A stretch of DNA of 64,000 bases. Source: AP-15 sp963772295. GTDB lineage: Bacteria; Pseudomonadota; Alphaproteobacteria; ATCC43930; CGMCC-115725. Position 1 is the first letter of the stretch. Each line of letters begins with the position of its first letter. The position numbers and the translations under genes were made by a program. The notes beneath the pieces were generated by a model, which had not been told where the DNA came from, ran no database searches, and saw only the letters and a list, made by a program, of their open reading frames with translations. The DNA is taken from positions 372,001-436,000 of the forward strand of contig CAVYWO010000013.1 of the NCBI GenBank assembly GCA_963772295.1. The letters are read 5' to 3'. Below, piece after piece: positions 53,382-61,752 of the stretch.

Positions 53382-54359
53382 TCAGGCCGAAAACACATCC
53401 TCGGTCGCCTGCTCGGGCGAGGGGAAAGGGCTCGCCTCGGCGAAGGCGACCGCGTGCTCGAGTGCCGTCATGATCTCGCGCGCCATGACCTCGAGCCCGC
53501 CGTCGTCGAGGTCACCCTCTTCCCGCAGCTGCCGCTCGAGCCGGGCGATCGGATCCCTCCCTTTCCAGATCTCGATCTCCGCCTCCTCGCGCAGATCGAC
53601 CTGGGTCGGACGCTCGGTATGGCGGCGCAAGCGGTAGGTCTTGCACTCGATCAAGCTGGGGCCGGCGCCGGAACGCGCCCGGTCGACGGCGCGGTTGGCG
53701 GCCTGATAAACCGCGAAGATGTCGTTGCCGTCGACGACGACGCCGGGGATGCCGTAGCCGGCGGCGCGTGCCGCGACGTCGCTCAAGGCGTGGGTCGAAG
53801 CGGCCGATGTCTGCGCGGCGTAGAGGTTGTTCTCGCAGACATAGATCACCGGCAGCTTCCAGGTCGCGGCGATGTTGAGGCATTCATGGAACGGGCCGGC
53901 ATTCGCCGCGCCATCCCCGAAAAACGAGACCGCGACCCCGCCCTTGCCCTCCATCTGCGCCGCCAAGCCGGCGCCGGTCACGATCGCGATCCCGCCGGCG
54001 ACGATGCCGTTGGCGCCGAGCATGCCGATGCCGAAATCGGCGATGTGCATCGAACCGCCCTTGCCCTTGCAATAGCCGGTCTGCCGCCCGTAGAGCTCGG
54101 CCATCATGCGGTCGAGATCGGCGCCCTTGGCGATGCAATGGCCGTGGCCGCGATGCGTCGAGATGATCCGGTCGCCGCGATCGAGCGCCGCGCAGACGCC
54201 GACCGCGACCGCCTCCTCGCCGATATAGCAGTGCACGACGCCGTAGATCTTGCCGGCAAGGTAGTCGGCCGAGGCGCGTTCTTCGAAGCGGCGGATGGTC
54301 AGCATCTGGCGCAGCATCTGGCGCTGCTTGTCGGGCGGCAGGTTCGGCGCGAGGCTCAT
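53382..54359 (-). CDS. 2-oxoacid/pyruvate dehydrogenase E1 component, alpha subunit
   Basis: The 325-residue alpha subunit starts at ATG 54359 (MSLAPNLPPDKQRQMLRQML). It shows the family pattern in order: RRFEERASADYLAGKIYG, HCYIGEEAVAVGVCAAL, STHRGHGHCIAKG, the GKGGSMHIADFGIGMLGANG loop, and the thiamine-diphosphate motif starting SFFGDGAANAGPFHECLN and closing with VCENN. The phosphorylation/active-site loop region RLRRHTERPTQVDLR follows. It lies directly before the beta subunit. The divergent CoA-transferase gene starts 218 bases away, leaving a shared promoter region. Confidence 0.92.
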   Translation of the reverse strand: MSLAPNLPPDKQRQMLRQMLTIRRFEERASADYLAGKIYGVVHCYIGEEAVAVGVCAALDRGDRIISTHRGHGHCIAKGADLDRMMAELYGRQTGYCKGKGGSMHIADFGIGMLGANGIVAGGIAIVTGAGLAAQMEGKGGVAVSFFGDGAANAGPFHECLNIAATWKLPVIYVCENNLYAAQTSAASTHALSDVAARAAGYGIPGVVVDGNDIFAVYQAANRAVDRARSGAGPSLIECKTYRLRRHTERPTQVDLREEAEIEIWKGRDPIARLERQLREEGDLDDGGLEVMAREIMTALEHAVAFAEASPFPSPEQATEDVFSA

Positions 54360-54576
54360 GGATGTGATCCGACTGAGAGAGCCGTTGATGATGGGCCAGG
54401 GCTCGCCCGGTGGCAATCGGAACCTCGGCATCGCCGGCTCGCCTCACCCGCTCGGCGGGTCTATATCGCTGCACGGCACTGCGGGAGCGAACGCCGGGGC
54501 CAAGTTATCTTCCGTTTCCCTTGCTGAGCCCCGCCCGGACGGGGGAAGCTCGACCGGACCAGCAAGGAGAGCCCAG

Positions 54577-55785
54577 ATGAGCCGCGCCCTCGACGGCATT
54601 CGCGTGATCGACTTCACCCACGACCAGGCCGGTCCGTCCTGTACCCAGATACTGGCCTGGCTCGGCGCCGACGTGATCAAGATCGAGCGGCCGCCTTATG
54701 GCGACCGGGCGCGGCGCTTGTGGAACAGCGACAACCCGAATGTCGACAGCTACTTCTTTCTGCTGCTCAACAGCGGCAAGCGCAGCACCGTGCTCGACCT
54801 CAAGGCCGAGGAAGGCAAGGAGATAGCCCGGCGGCTCGTCAAGGAGGCCGATGTCGTCGCGGAGAATCTGGGCCCCGGCGTCATGGAGCGGCTGGGGCTC
54901 GGCTATGCAGCGGTAAAGGCGCTCAACCCGCGCGCCGTCTATGCCTCGGTCAAGGGCTTCGGCTCCTACGGCCCTTACAGCGGGTTCAAATGCTTTGAGC
55001 CGGTGGCGCAGGCGACCTCGGGGGCGATGAGCGTCACCGGCGAAGCGGACGGGCCGCCGTTGGTCAACGGCGCCAATGTCGGCGATTCCGGCACCGGCAT
55101 GCATCTCGCCATCGCCATCCTCGCGGCGCTCGTGCAGCGCGGCCGGACCGGCCGGGGTCAGTTGGTCGAGGTCGCGATGCAGGAGGCGGTGCTGAACCTG
55201 ACGCGGGTCAAGTTCACCCATACGCTCGCCACCGGAAAGCCGCTCGGCCGCAGCGGCAACCGATCGGCGACCGGCGGCTACTCGGATTTGATCCGCTGCC
55301 GGGGCGGCGGCGCCAACGACGGCGTCTATCTGATCATCCCGCCCGACAACCAGGAGATGTTCGCGGCCTTGGCCGAGGTCATCGGCCGCCCCGACCTCGT
55401 GACCGACGAACGCTTTGGCAGGCCTTCGGCGCGAGCGCAGAACGCGGCGGCATTGACCGGGATCATCGAGGGCTGGACCGGCGGTCGGGACAAGCACGCG
55501 GTCATGCGGGCCTTCGCCGAGAGAGGCATCCCTTGCGGCGCGGTCCTCGACACTGCCGAGGTGCTGGCCAACCCGCATCTGCGCGAACGCGGCACCGTGT
55601 TCGAGCTCGACCATCCGACGCGCGGCCGCCATGCGATGATCGGCTGCCCGCTGCGCCTGTCGGATTCACCCTTCGCAGCGTCGCCGGCGCCGCTCCTGGG
55701 CGAGCATACCGAGGCGGTATTGACGTCGCTGGCCGGCTACAGCGTCCAGGAGGTTCGCCAGCTGCGCGACCAGGGCATCGTCTAG
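54577..55785 (+). CDS. CaiB/BaiF family CoA-transferase
   Basis: The 402-residue enzyme starts at ATG 54577 after AAGGAGAG. It moves CoA between carboxylic acids through a covalent aspartyl-CoA intermediate. Visible motifs: the N-terminal GIRVIDFTHDQAGPSCTQIL, WLGADVIKIERPPYGDRAR, NSGKRSTVLDLKAEEGKEIA, and NVGDSGTGMHLAIAILAAL, whose Asp corresponds to the catalytic Asp of formyl-CoA transferase. The C-terminal part ends HPTRGRHAMIGCPLRLSDSP and LLGEHTEAVL. The substrate is not evident. It is divergent from the dehydrogenase E1 genes, which may share its acyl-CoA pathway. Confidence 0.9.
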   Translation: MSRALDGIRVIDFTHDQAGPSCTQILAWLGADVIKIERPPYGDRARRLWNSDNPNVDSYFFLLLNSGKRSTVLDLKAEEGKEIARRLVKEADVVAENLGPGVMERLGLGYAAVKALNPRAVYASVKGFGSYGPYSGFKCFEPVAQATSGAMSVTGEADGPPLVNGANVGDSGTGMHLAIAILAALVQRGRTGRGQLVEVAMQEAVLNLTRVKFTHTLATGKPLGRSGNRSATGGYSDLIRCRGGGANDGVYLIIPPDNQEMFAALAEVIGRPDLVTDERFGRPSARAQNAAALTGIIEGWTGGRDKHAVMRAFAERGIPCGAVLDTAEVLANPHLRERGTVFELDHPTRGRHAMIGCPLRLSDSPFAASPAPLLGEHTEAVLTSLAGYSVQEVRQLRDQGIV

Positions 55786-55863
55786 CCCCGGATTCTTTCG
55801 GACCGGGTTGGTTCGTCGGGGTGGCACCCCGCCGCGCGCCAGAAGGGATGTCTGCGGGCTCCG

Positions 55864-56205
55864 CTAGATGTCGATCTGCCAGACCGGCCGCACTTCGACG
55901 GAGCCCCCGGCCTCCAAAATCGGACAGCCTTTGCTGATTTCGACCGCCTGCTCGAGATCCTTGGCCTCGATCAGGCTGAAGCCGCCGACAAGATCCTTGG
56001 CCTCGGCGTATGGACCGTCGGTGACGATCTTCCGGTTTCCTTTGACGACCATGCCGGCGCGCTCGAGCGGATGTCCGCGTTCTTTCAGGTGGCCGTTCGC
56101 GCCGAGTTCTTTGAACCACGCGAACCATTTCTGCATGGTCTGCTGGATTTCTTCGGGGGACGCCGATCGCTCCGCGCCGCGATACAGAAACGTAAATTCA
56201 CTCAT
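55864..56205 (-). CDS. YCII-related (DGPF-type) protein
   Basis: The 113-residue ferredoxin-like-fold protein begins MSEFTFLYRGAERSASPEEI at 56205 and contains the DGPF-type signature TDGPYAEAKDLVGGFSLIEA and the helix DLEQAVEISKGCP. The family is often encoded beside ECF sigma factors and its biochemical role is not settled. Here no sigma factor is adjacent. Minus-strand neighbour upstream is the F420-type oxidoreductase. Confidence 0.85.
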   Translation of the reverse strand: MSEFTFLYRGAERSASPEEIQQTMQKWFAWFKELGANGHLKERGHPLERAGMVVKGNRKIVTDGPYAEAKDLVGGFSLIEAKDLEQAVEISKGCPILEAGGSVEVRPVWQIDI

Positions 56206-56284
56206 GATACCACCCCCGTCGTTCGTGGTGTCGGAACACCCCGACGACGTTTGACGGTCGCTGCGGCCGACAATTTTTTCGCAT

Positions 56285-56931
56285 TCATCCATTCGAAGCC
56301 TTGCCCCGAGCCAGGTAGGCAAAGGCATTGTCGCGGGCCGCCTGGCGGTTGATCGCCATGTGGATCCACAGCATGGCAAAGGGCTCCAAAAGGCGCGCGG
56401 TGCGCAGCCCGCCGGCATCCACCGCGTGAAAGCCGAGATCCGACACGAGACCCATCACCACAGGTTTGCGCGCCGGATCGTCGCCGGCCACGAACATCAC
56501 CGGCGGCGCAACGTAGCCGGCGCTGTTCGCCATCACTTCGAACCCGACCTGGTTCAATGTCTTGAATACCGCCGCACCGGGCGCCAGCGACGCCACCTGT
56601 TCACCGCCCGAACGGTCGAACCCGATCGACAGCTCCAACCCGGCCTACGCAGCGGATTGGTCACGTCGACCAGCAGGCGGCCGGCGAGATCGCCCGCGGC
56701 CCCAAGCGCGTCGCCCACAGCGTCGAAGGGCACCGCGAGCACGATCGCGTCGGCCCCTTGCACGGCGCGCGGCACCGAGAACAGACCGGCGCCTCCCGCC
56801 GCCTCCGCCGTCGCGCGGTGCTTCGCCGCCGACGGGTCGGGAACGCCAAAGGCAATTGCATGCCCCGCGCGTGCCCAGCCCTTGCCGAGCACGCCACCGA
56901 CATTGCCAGCCCCGATTATCGCGATCTGCAT
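56285..56931 (-). pseudogene. NADPH-dependent F420 reductase-like protein, frameshifted
   Basis: The N-terminal Rossmann domain (MQIAIIGAGNVGGVLGKGWA, AIVLAVPFDAVGDAL, LLVDVTNPL) starts at ATG 56931. Near 56640 the frame shifts and the C-terminal half reads LSIGFDRSGGEQVASLAPGA, VFKTLNQVGFEVM, PPVMFVAGDDPARKPVV and GGLRTARLLEPFAMLWIHM to 56285. Joined it is about 215 residues, normal for this family, which reduces F420 or related cofactors with NADPH; many proteobacterial members act on unknown substrates. Broken, unless the indel is an error. Confidence 0.75.
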
Positions 56932-56997
56932 TTCCGGCTCCCGATCTTGTCTCCAGGATTGTGATGTCTCCGAAATATGGCGGTCCTATGCCTCAGA

Positions 56998-57159
56998 CCC
57001 TGACCCAAAATGAATCGATTTATTTCAGACGCTTATATCGTCATTCCCGCGCCAGCGGGAATCCAGGGTCGAAGTCCCGTCGCTTGCCCTGGACCCCCGC
57101 TTTCGCGGGGGTGACGAGTAAGTTGTTGATCCAACGTGTGTCATTTTCGGTCGGGCTCT
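56998..57159. repeat. 162-bp dispersed repeat, copy 2
   Basis: This is the second copy of the element at 51722-51883 (about 96 percent identical by eye). Its ends GACCCTGACCCAAAAT (56996-57011) and ATTTTCGGTCGGGCTC (57143-57158) are inverted repeats in 13 of 16 positions. It lies between a broken oxidoreductase gene and a MarR fragment. Confidence 0.75.
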
Positions 57160-57262
57160 CAGCGCTGAGATTTGGCTATCGAGGCTGCCTGTTGCGTTGC
57201 CGGTGGACGCCTTGCGCCGCGGCGCTCCAAGCGCCGCCAGGGAATTGCACAGCGGGCTTCGC

Positions 57263-57484
57263 ATGGGGCGAGGTTACGTCGAAAGCCGTGCATGCCATAA
57301 GATTCGAATGGCCGCTCGCGCTGTGAAGCGGGCCTATGACGACGCGCTCCGCCCGGTCGGCCTTCGCGTCACCCAACTTGCCGTCCTGGCCGTCCTGGTC
57401 GCCGTCGGAACGAGGCTGATCGAGGCGGAGCATGACGGCGCGGCCGGGCTGAACCGTGCAAACTTCCAGCAAACTTCCAATTGA
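57263..57484 (+). pseudogene. MarR-family regulator, N-terminal fragment
   Basis: The reading MGRGYVESRACHKIRMAARA, VKRAYDDALRPVGLRVTQLA and VLAVLVAVG resembles the first two helices of MarR regulators (dimerisation helix and the start of the DNA-binding domain). The recognition helix and wing are missing; the frame ends at 57484 in unrelated sequence. The ArsR gene follows on the same strand. Confidence 0.5.
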
Positions 57485-57563
57485 CAATCCGCCTTATCTA
57501 GATGCTAAACGCCTTCGTTTAATGTTTCGGGGCCCCGCATTGAGCCATCTCGGGGAGGATGCA

Positions 57564-57878
57564 TTGAGCCACGCGCTGGCGGCGGTCGCGCATCCGGTCA
57601 GGCGTGATCTGTTGACCCGCGTGCGCGAGCGGCCGGTGCGGGTGACGGAGTTGGCCGCCGGTTTCGACATTTCCCTGCCGGCCGTCTCGCGCCATCTGAA
57701 GGTGCTGGAGAGTGCCAGCCTGATCACGCGCCGCATCGTCGGGCGCGACCACTTCATCACCGCCAGCGAACCGGGCTGGCGCAGCCTCGCCCAATGGGTA
57801 GAGCGCAAGTCGGTCGCATGGGAGCGCCGGCTTCGGGCGCTGAAGACGATGCTGGAGGCGAGCGATGGCGGCGCCTAG
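57564..57878 (+). CDS. ArsR-family transcriptional regulator
   Basis: I prefer the TTG at 57564 because GGGGAGG lies 6-7 bases before it and the product then starts MSHALAAVAHPVRRDLLTRV, the usual ArsR beginning. ATG 57522 is an alternative. The winged HTH is complete (RVTELAAGFDISLPAVSRHL recognition segment, KVLESASLITRRIVGRDHFI wing), followed by a short helix. No metal-binding Cys motif is present. The stop overlaps the next gene by 14 bases; ArsR plus SRPBCC pairs usually form an autoregulated unit. Confidence 0.85.
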   Translation: MSHALAAVAHPVRRDLLTRVRERPVRVTELAAGFDISLPAVSRHLKVLESASLITRRIVGRDHFITASEPGWRSLAQWVERKSVAWERRLRALKTMLEASDGGA

Positions 57879-58308
57879 CCTCTACCGCGCCACCGCCGCG
57901 ATCACCATCCGCACGCCCCCAGAGGCTGCCTTCGACGCCTGGCTCGACCCGCGCCAAGCCGCGCGTTTCCTCGCCCCTCATCCGACGACGGTCGGCGAAT
58001 TCACCAACGATCCGCGCGAGGGCGGCGCGTTCCGGCTGGTCATGGAGGGCGCCGGCGAGCGCTTCGAGCACAGCGGCCGCTACGTCGTGATCGAGCGGCC
58101 GCAGCGACTGGTGTTTACCTGGATATCGGCCGACACCGACCACCACCTGTCGCTCGTGACCCTCGTCTTCACCCCGTCGAGCGGGGGTGTGCGCATCGAC
58201 CTCGAACACGAAGGCATCCCCGACGCCGAACGCGCACTGCGGCACGAACGCGGCTGGGGATCGATCCTGGGCAAGCTCGCAGCCCTCCAACACGGCACCG
58301 AGAGATAG
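57865..58308 (+). CDS. SRPBCC (AHSA1-type) domain protein
   Basis: The 147-residue protein of the START/Bet v1-like fold has the typical N-terminal strand and helix (ITIRTPPEAAFDAWLDPRQA), GEFTNDPREGGAFRLVME, RPQRLVFTWISADTDHHLSL and VTLVFTPSSGGVRIDLEHEG, ending with a helix GWGSILGKLAALQ. These proteins bind hydrophobic ligands. It overlaps the ArsR gene and is probably under its control. Confidence 0.87.
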   Translation: MAAPSLYRATAAITIRTPPEAAFDAWLDPRQAARFLAPHPTTVGEFTNDPREGGAFRLVMEGAGERFEHSGRYVVIERPQRLVFTWISADTDHHLSLVTLVFTPSSGGVRIDLEHEGIPDAERALRHERGWGSILGKLAALQHGTER

Positions 58309-58319
58309 GAAGTCCGGCC

Positions 58320-59005
58320 ATGCCAGGAGCGACCATGCACGACATCCGGTTTCCGAACGAGAGCCCGCAATATCCGCGGCCCGCGACAGGCTGCTGGCGA
58401 GCGAGATGGCGCTGCGCCGGCAGATCGAGGCCGTGGCCGCCGAGCGCCGCGCTCTGCCGCCCGGTGGCCGGGTCGCTGAAGATTACGTGTTCGAGGAAGG
58501 CGACGGCGCCCGCCGGGTCAAGATGTCCGAGCTGTTTGGCGACAAGCCGGTGCTGCTGCTCTACAGCTATATGTACGGGCCGGCGATGGCCGCACCCTGT
58601 CCGTCGTGCACCTCGATCCTCGACGGTCTCGACGGCCAGGTGCGTCACATCGAGCAGCGCGCCGCCGTCGCGGCGGTCGCCCGCTCGCCGATCGCCCGGT
58701 TGCGCGCGATCGTGCAACAACGCGGGTGGCGGCGGCTGCGGCTGTTGTCGTCGTCCGGCAACAGCTACCACCGGGATTACCACGGCGAGGATGCCGAGGG
58801 TAACCAAAGGCCGATTCTCAACGCCTTTGTCCGCGCCGCGGACGGTTCGATCCGTCACGCCTATGCCACCGAGCTGATGTTTGCACCGACGGAACCCGGC
58901 CAGAACTCGCGCCATGTCGACGCGATCTGGCCGCTGTGGGGCATGCTCGATTTCTCGCCCGAGGGCCGCGGCCCCGACACGCGGCCGAAGCTCAGCTACG
59001 ACTGA
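58320..59005 (+). pseudogene. DUF899 thioredoxin-like protein, frameshifted near the start
   Basis: ATG 58320 (AGGAAG upstream) gives MPGATMHDIRFPNESPQY. Near 58375 one base change moves the reading to another frame, where the family sequence continues: RDRLLASEMALRRQIEAVAA, DYVFEEGDGARRVKMSELFG, LLLYSYMYGPAMAAPCPSCT, and the C-terminal LWGMLDFSPEGRG. The Cys pair in PCPSCT is the thioredoxin-like site. Joined length is about 228 residues. It follows the ArsR/SRPBCC pair by 11 bases and probably belongs to that operon. Confidence 0.7.
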
Positions 59006-59314
59006 GAAGGCTTCCAAAACGCGGCCGAAGCTCGGCAGCGATTGAAGTAGACGGGCCTCTGCCGACGCTCGCTGGCGTCGGAAGCCAAAATTCGTACCAG
59101 GACCCAACCTCACCGCTATATCCGGAGTCGACGTCAGGATTGAAGCGCGATAGGGTTGCCTTCGAGTTTAGCGGGGGGAGCAACACTCGCTGACGTCTCG
59201 TGACGATCCCGCCCGGCAGATCGCGGCGGCCGGCGCTCGGCGTTTTGGCCGCGCGGATCGAAGGGTGGCCCATCTGGGGATGCCTCGGTTTCAATTTCGG
59301 AGGGGGCGAGGACG
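59006..59314. other. Intergenic region with a short tandem duplication and hairpin
   Basis: The end of the DUF899 gene (ACGCGGCCGAAGCTC at 58979) is repeated 39 bases further on. A perfect 7-bp hairpin (CCGACGC at 59062-59068, GCGTCGG at 59075-59081) may end the upstream transcript, though no T-run follows. The right end carries GGAGGGGGCGAGG, the ribosome binding site for the next gene. Confidence 0.4.
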
Positions 59315-60511
59315 TTGAAGCTTGCAAGACTGGCGCCGCTTTTTGCGGCGCTGATCCTGGCGGCATGCTCCGCCGTACCGCCCCCGCCGCCGCCGACGCC
59401 AGCCGTCGCGTCACCGAAGTGGGGGCAGGGGATCGACCTTGCGACCGATGCCAGCGACGTGCTGAGCGAGCTCAAGAGCAATCACGTCGAGTTTGTCGCC
59501 CGCTATTATCGCAACCCCAATTCGCGGTGGCCGGCGCTTTCGCCGAGCGAGGCGCAACGGCTCTCGTCCTCGGGCATCAACATCGTCGCCGTTTGGGAAG
59601 CGCATTCGCGGGATCCGGCGTATTTTTCGTATTCCCAGGGCTTTAGTGACGCAACGATTGCCTACGGGGAGGCGAGAGCGATCGGTCAGCCTGCCGGCAG
59701 CGCCATCTACTTCGCCGTCGACTTCAATGCGCAGTGGCTCTTTCCGATCGACCAATATTTTCACGGCATTGCCGCGGGCCTCGACGCGGCGAACGGCGGA
59801 CATGCCGGTTACGCGGTCGGCGTCTACGGCTCCGGCCTGGTTTGCGATGCGCTGAAACGATCGGGCCTCGCCCGCTACTGCTGGCTGTCGAACGCCTTCG
59901 CGTGGGACGGTTCGACCGAATACGAGGAGTGGAACATCAGGCAAGGCGCCCCGTCGCCCGAGCTGTCGTTCAACCAGGATGCGGACGAAGCCCGAGACGA
60001 ATACGGCGCCTTCCAGGTCGCCGCAGCGGGCGTCACCACGCCCTCGGCTGTCGGCGACCTCACTGCATCCCGAGCCCCCCAGGAGGGGCAGGCGCCGCCC
60101 TCCGCCGCGATCCCGTTGCGCTATGCGGAAGCCGGCATTCCCGCCCCGGCGGCGCCCTCCGGCGCGAGCGAGCTCGCACCCCGAGCCCCGGAGGAGGCGC
60201 CGCCGCCGACCTCCCCGGCCATCCTTTCACGCTATGCGGAAGCCAGCATCCCGACCGACGCGGTGCGCCCGGATGCGAGCGAGCACGCGCATCGAGCCCG
60301 GCGGCACGCGCCGGCGCTGTTGCGCTATGCGGAAGCCAGGATCCCGGCGGAACGGCCGCGCTATTTGCGCGTCCAGTATGCGTCCGCGGCCGGAAAGACG
60401 GTACGGCACCGGATCGCCTCGGCGGCGCCGTCGAGCGTGTCGGCGGCGGCGCGCCACAAGGCAAAGTGCGGCGTCGCGCGATGCGCCTCGAGCGCCGCCT
60501 CGTCCCGGTAG
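59315..60511 (+). CDS. DUF1906 (glycoside-hydrolase-like) lipoprotein
   Basis: A TTG start follows GGAGGGGG. The signal peptide ends in a lipobox (LILAACSA), so it is predicted to be a membrane-anchored lipoprotein. After a Pro-rich spacer the DUF1906 domain runs from about residue 35 to 235 (GQGIDLATDASDVLSELKSN, EFVARYYRNPNSRW, SAIYFAVDFNAQW, VGVYGSGLVCDALKRSG), a TIM-barrel related to GH25 lysozymes and Rv2525c. The C-terminal 160 residues are low-complexity with three imperfect repeats of a RYAEAGIP-type motif. The last 50 residues overlap the convergent monooxygenase gene and are Ser/Ala-rich. Possible role in the cell wall; inference. Confidence 0.75.
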   Translation: MKLARLAPLFAALILAACSAVPPPPPPTPAVASPKWGQGIDLATDASDVLSELKSNHVEFVARYYRNPNSRWPALSPSEAQRLSSSGINIVAVWEAHSRDPAYFSYSQGFSDATIAYGEARAIGQPAGSAIYFAVDFNAQWLFPIDQYFHGIAAGLDAANGGHAGYAVGVYGSGLVCDALKRSGLARYCWLSNAFAWDGSTEYEEWNIRQGAPSPELSFNQDADEARDEYGAFQVAAAGVTTPSAVGDLTASRAPQEGQAPPSAAIPLRYAEAGIPAPAAPSGASELAPRAPEEAPPPTSPAILSRYAEASIPTDAVRPDASEHAHRARRHAPALLRYAEARIPAERPRYLRVQYASAAGKTVRHRIASAAPSSVSAAARHKAKCGVARCASSAASSR

Positions 60512-60678
60512 ACTTCGTAAAAATAATAAACGTTCTGGTCCTGACCGTCCTGCAGCACGTTGAAGCGCATGCAGCCCGGCTCGTCCCGCTCGGACCCCAG
60601 GGCATCGGCCTCGATCGCCGCCAAAAAGCGCTCGCGCGCCTCGGGCTTGACCCGGACCTTGACCCAAATCGCCAGCAT
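60361..60678 (-). CDS. Antibiotic biosynthesis monooxygenase (ABM) / quinol monooxygenase-like protein
   Basis: The 105-residue dimeric alpha-beta barrel protein begins MLAIWVKVRVKPEARERFLA and has the family core DEPGCMRFNVLQDGQDQNVY, FYEVYRDEAALEAHRATPHF. Such proteins oxidise quinols or act as small cofactor-free monooxygenases. Its last 151 bases overlap the 3' end of the convergent lipoprotein gene. A purine-rich AAAGGAGGATC precedes the ATG at 60678, an excellent ribosome binding site, so this gene is the better supported of the two in the overlap. Confidence 0.85.
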   Translation of the reverse strand: MLAIWVKVRVKPEARERFLAAIEADALGSERDEPGCMRFNVLQDGQDQNVYYFYEVYRDEAALEAHRATPHFALWRAAADTLDGAAEAIRCRTVFPAADAYWTRK

Positions 60679-60767
60679 GCGATCCTCCTTTTGCGACGGC
60701 CAGCATTCGCCGGCAGAGTTTAGGGCGGGGCCGGGCCCGCGTCACCCGGCATCGGCCGCCCCGGCCG

Positions 60768-61562
60768 CTATTGCGCCGTGATCCCGCCGTCGACGACGAG
60801 GCCGGCGCCGGTCATGAAGCCGGCATCGTCCGAGGCGAGAAAAAGGATGCCCTTGGCGATGTCGGTCACCGTCCCGATGCGGCCGATCGGCGCCCGCGCC
60901 AAGAGCTGCCGGCGCGCTTCGGCGAGATCGTTGGTGCCGAGGTTCCGCGCCCACATCGCCAGCACCTGGTCGCCCATCGCGGTTTCGGTGTTTCCGGGAT
61001 GGATCGAATTCACGCGTACCCGGTAACCTTTTCGGGCGAATTCCAGCGCTGCCGATTTGGTGAACAGGGCGACCCCGCCCTTGCTCATCGAATAGAGCGG
61101 GTCGCCCGTCGAGCCGACGAGCCCCGCAACCGAGGAAAGATTGACGATGGCGCTGCCGTGCGGGCTGCTCGCGCCGCGCTCGCGCAACGCCGGCAGCGCG
61201 AGCTTGGTGCCGAGAAAGACGCCGGTCAGATTGACCGCGCAGAGGCGATGCCAATCGGCGAGGCTCGCCTCCTCGAGGCCTTTGGCGAGAAGGACGGCGG
61301 CATTGTTGACGAGAATGTCGAGGCCGCCGAACCGTTGGGTGACCGCCGTGACCGCCGCCGTCCAATCGGCTTCGCTGGCGACGTCGAGATGGATGAAGAG
61401 CGCCTCGCCGCCGATCGCCGCGGCAGTCTGTCGACCGGCCGCGTCGAGCACGTCGCCGATTGCGACCTTGGCGCCGGCCTCGATCATCAGCCGTGCCGTC
61501 TCCGCGCCGATCCCGCGCGCCGCTCCGGTCACCAGCGCCACTTTGCCGTCCAGCCGGTTCAT
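60768..61562 (-). CDS. Short-chain dehydrogenase/reductase (SDR)
   Basis: The 264-residue classical SDR starts MNRLDGKVALVTGAARGIGA (TGxxxGIG cofactor motif), with Asp in GDVLDAAG suggesting NAD preference, NNAAV, the catalytic Ser in IVNLSSVAGLVG, Tyr and Lys in PLYSMSKGGV, and the C-terminal GAGLVVDGGITAQ. Substrate is unknown. It is divergent from the alcohol dehydrogenase gene 190 bases away, with which it may share a promoter region and pathway. Confidence 0.92.
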   Translation of the reverse strand: MNRLDGKVALVTGAARGIGAETARLMIEAGAKVAIGDVLDAAGRQTAAAIGGEALFIHLDVASEADWTAAVTAVTQRFGGLDILVNNAAVLLAKGLEEASLADWHRLCAVNLTGVFLGTKLALPALRERGASSPHGSAIVNLSSVAGLVGSTGDPLYSMSKGGVALFTKSAALEFARKGYRVRVNSIHPGNTETAMGDQVLAMWARNLGTNDLAEARRQLLARAPIGRIGTVTDIAKGILFLASDDAGFMTGAGLVVDGGITAQ

Positions 61563-61752
61563 CGCCACCCCCCCGGTCGCTTCATCCCGTCCTACTCCTT
61601 GGTTGCGAACGCCGTCCAGCACCCCGTCGGCGATGCCGTGCAGAGCCGGTCGGGGATGCGGTGTTGTCGGGCGGCGGCTCGGCGATGCATCATCGCCGTC
61701 CGTCGGGCTTTCCGGAGCGCCTTCTGATGCCCATAGACCGGAGGGAGGCAGC

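Noticed and set aside
52380..54527. A 715-codon plus-strand open frame
   Set aside because: It is antisense to the dehydrogenase E1 subunits, which show clear family motifs on the minus strand.
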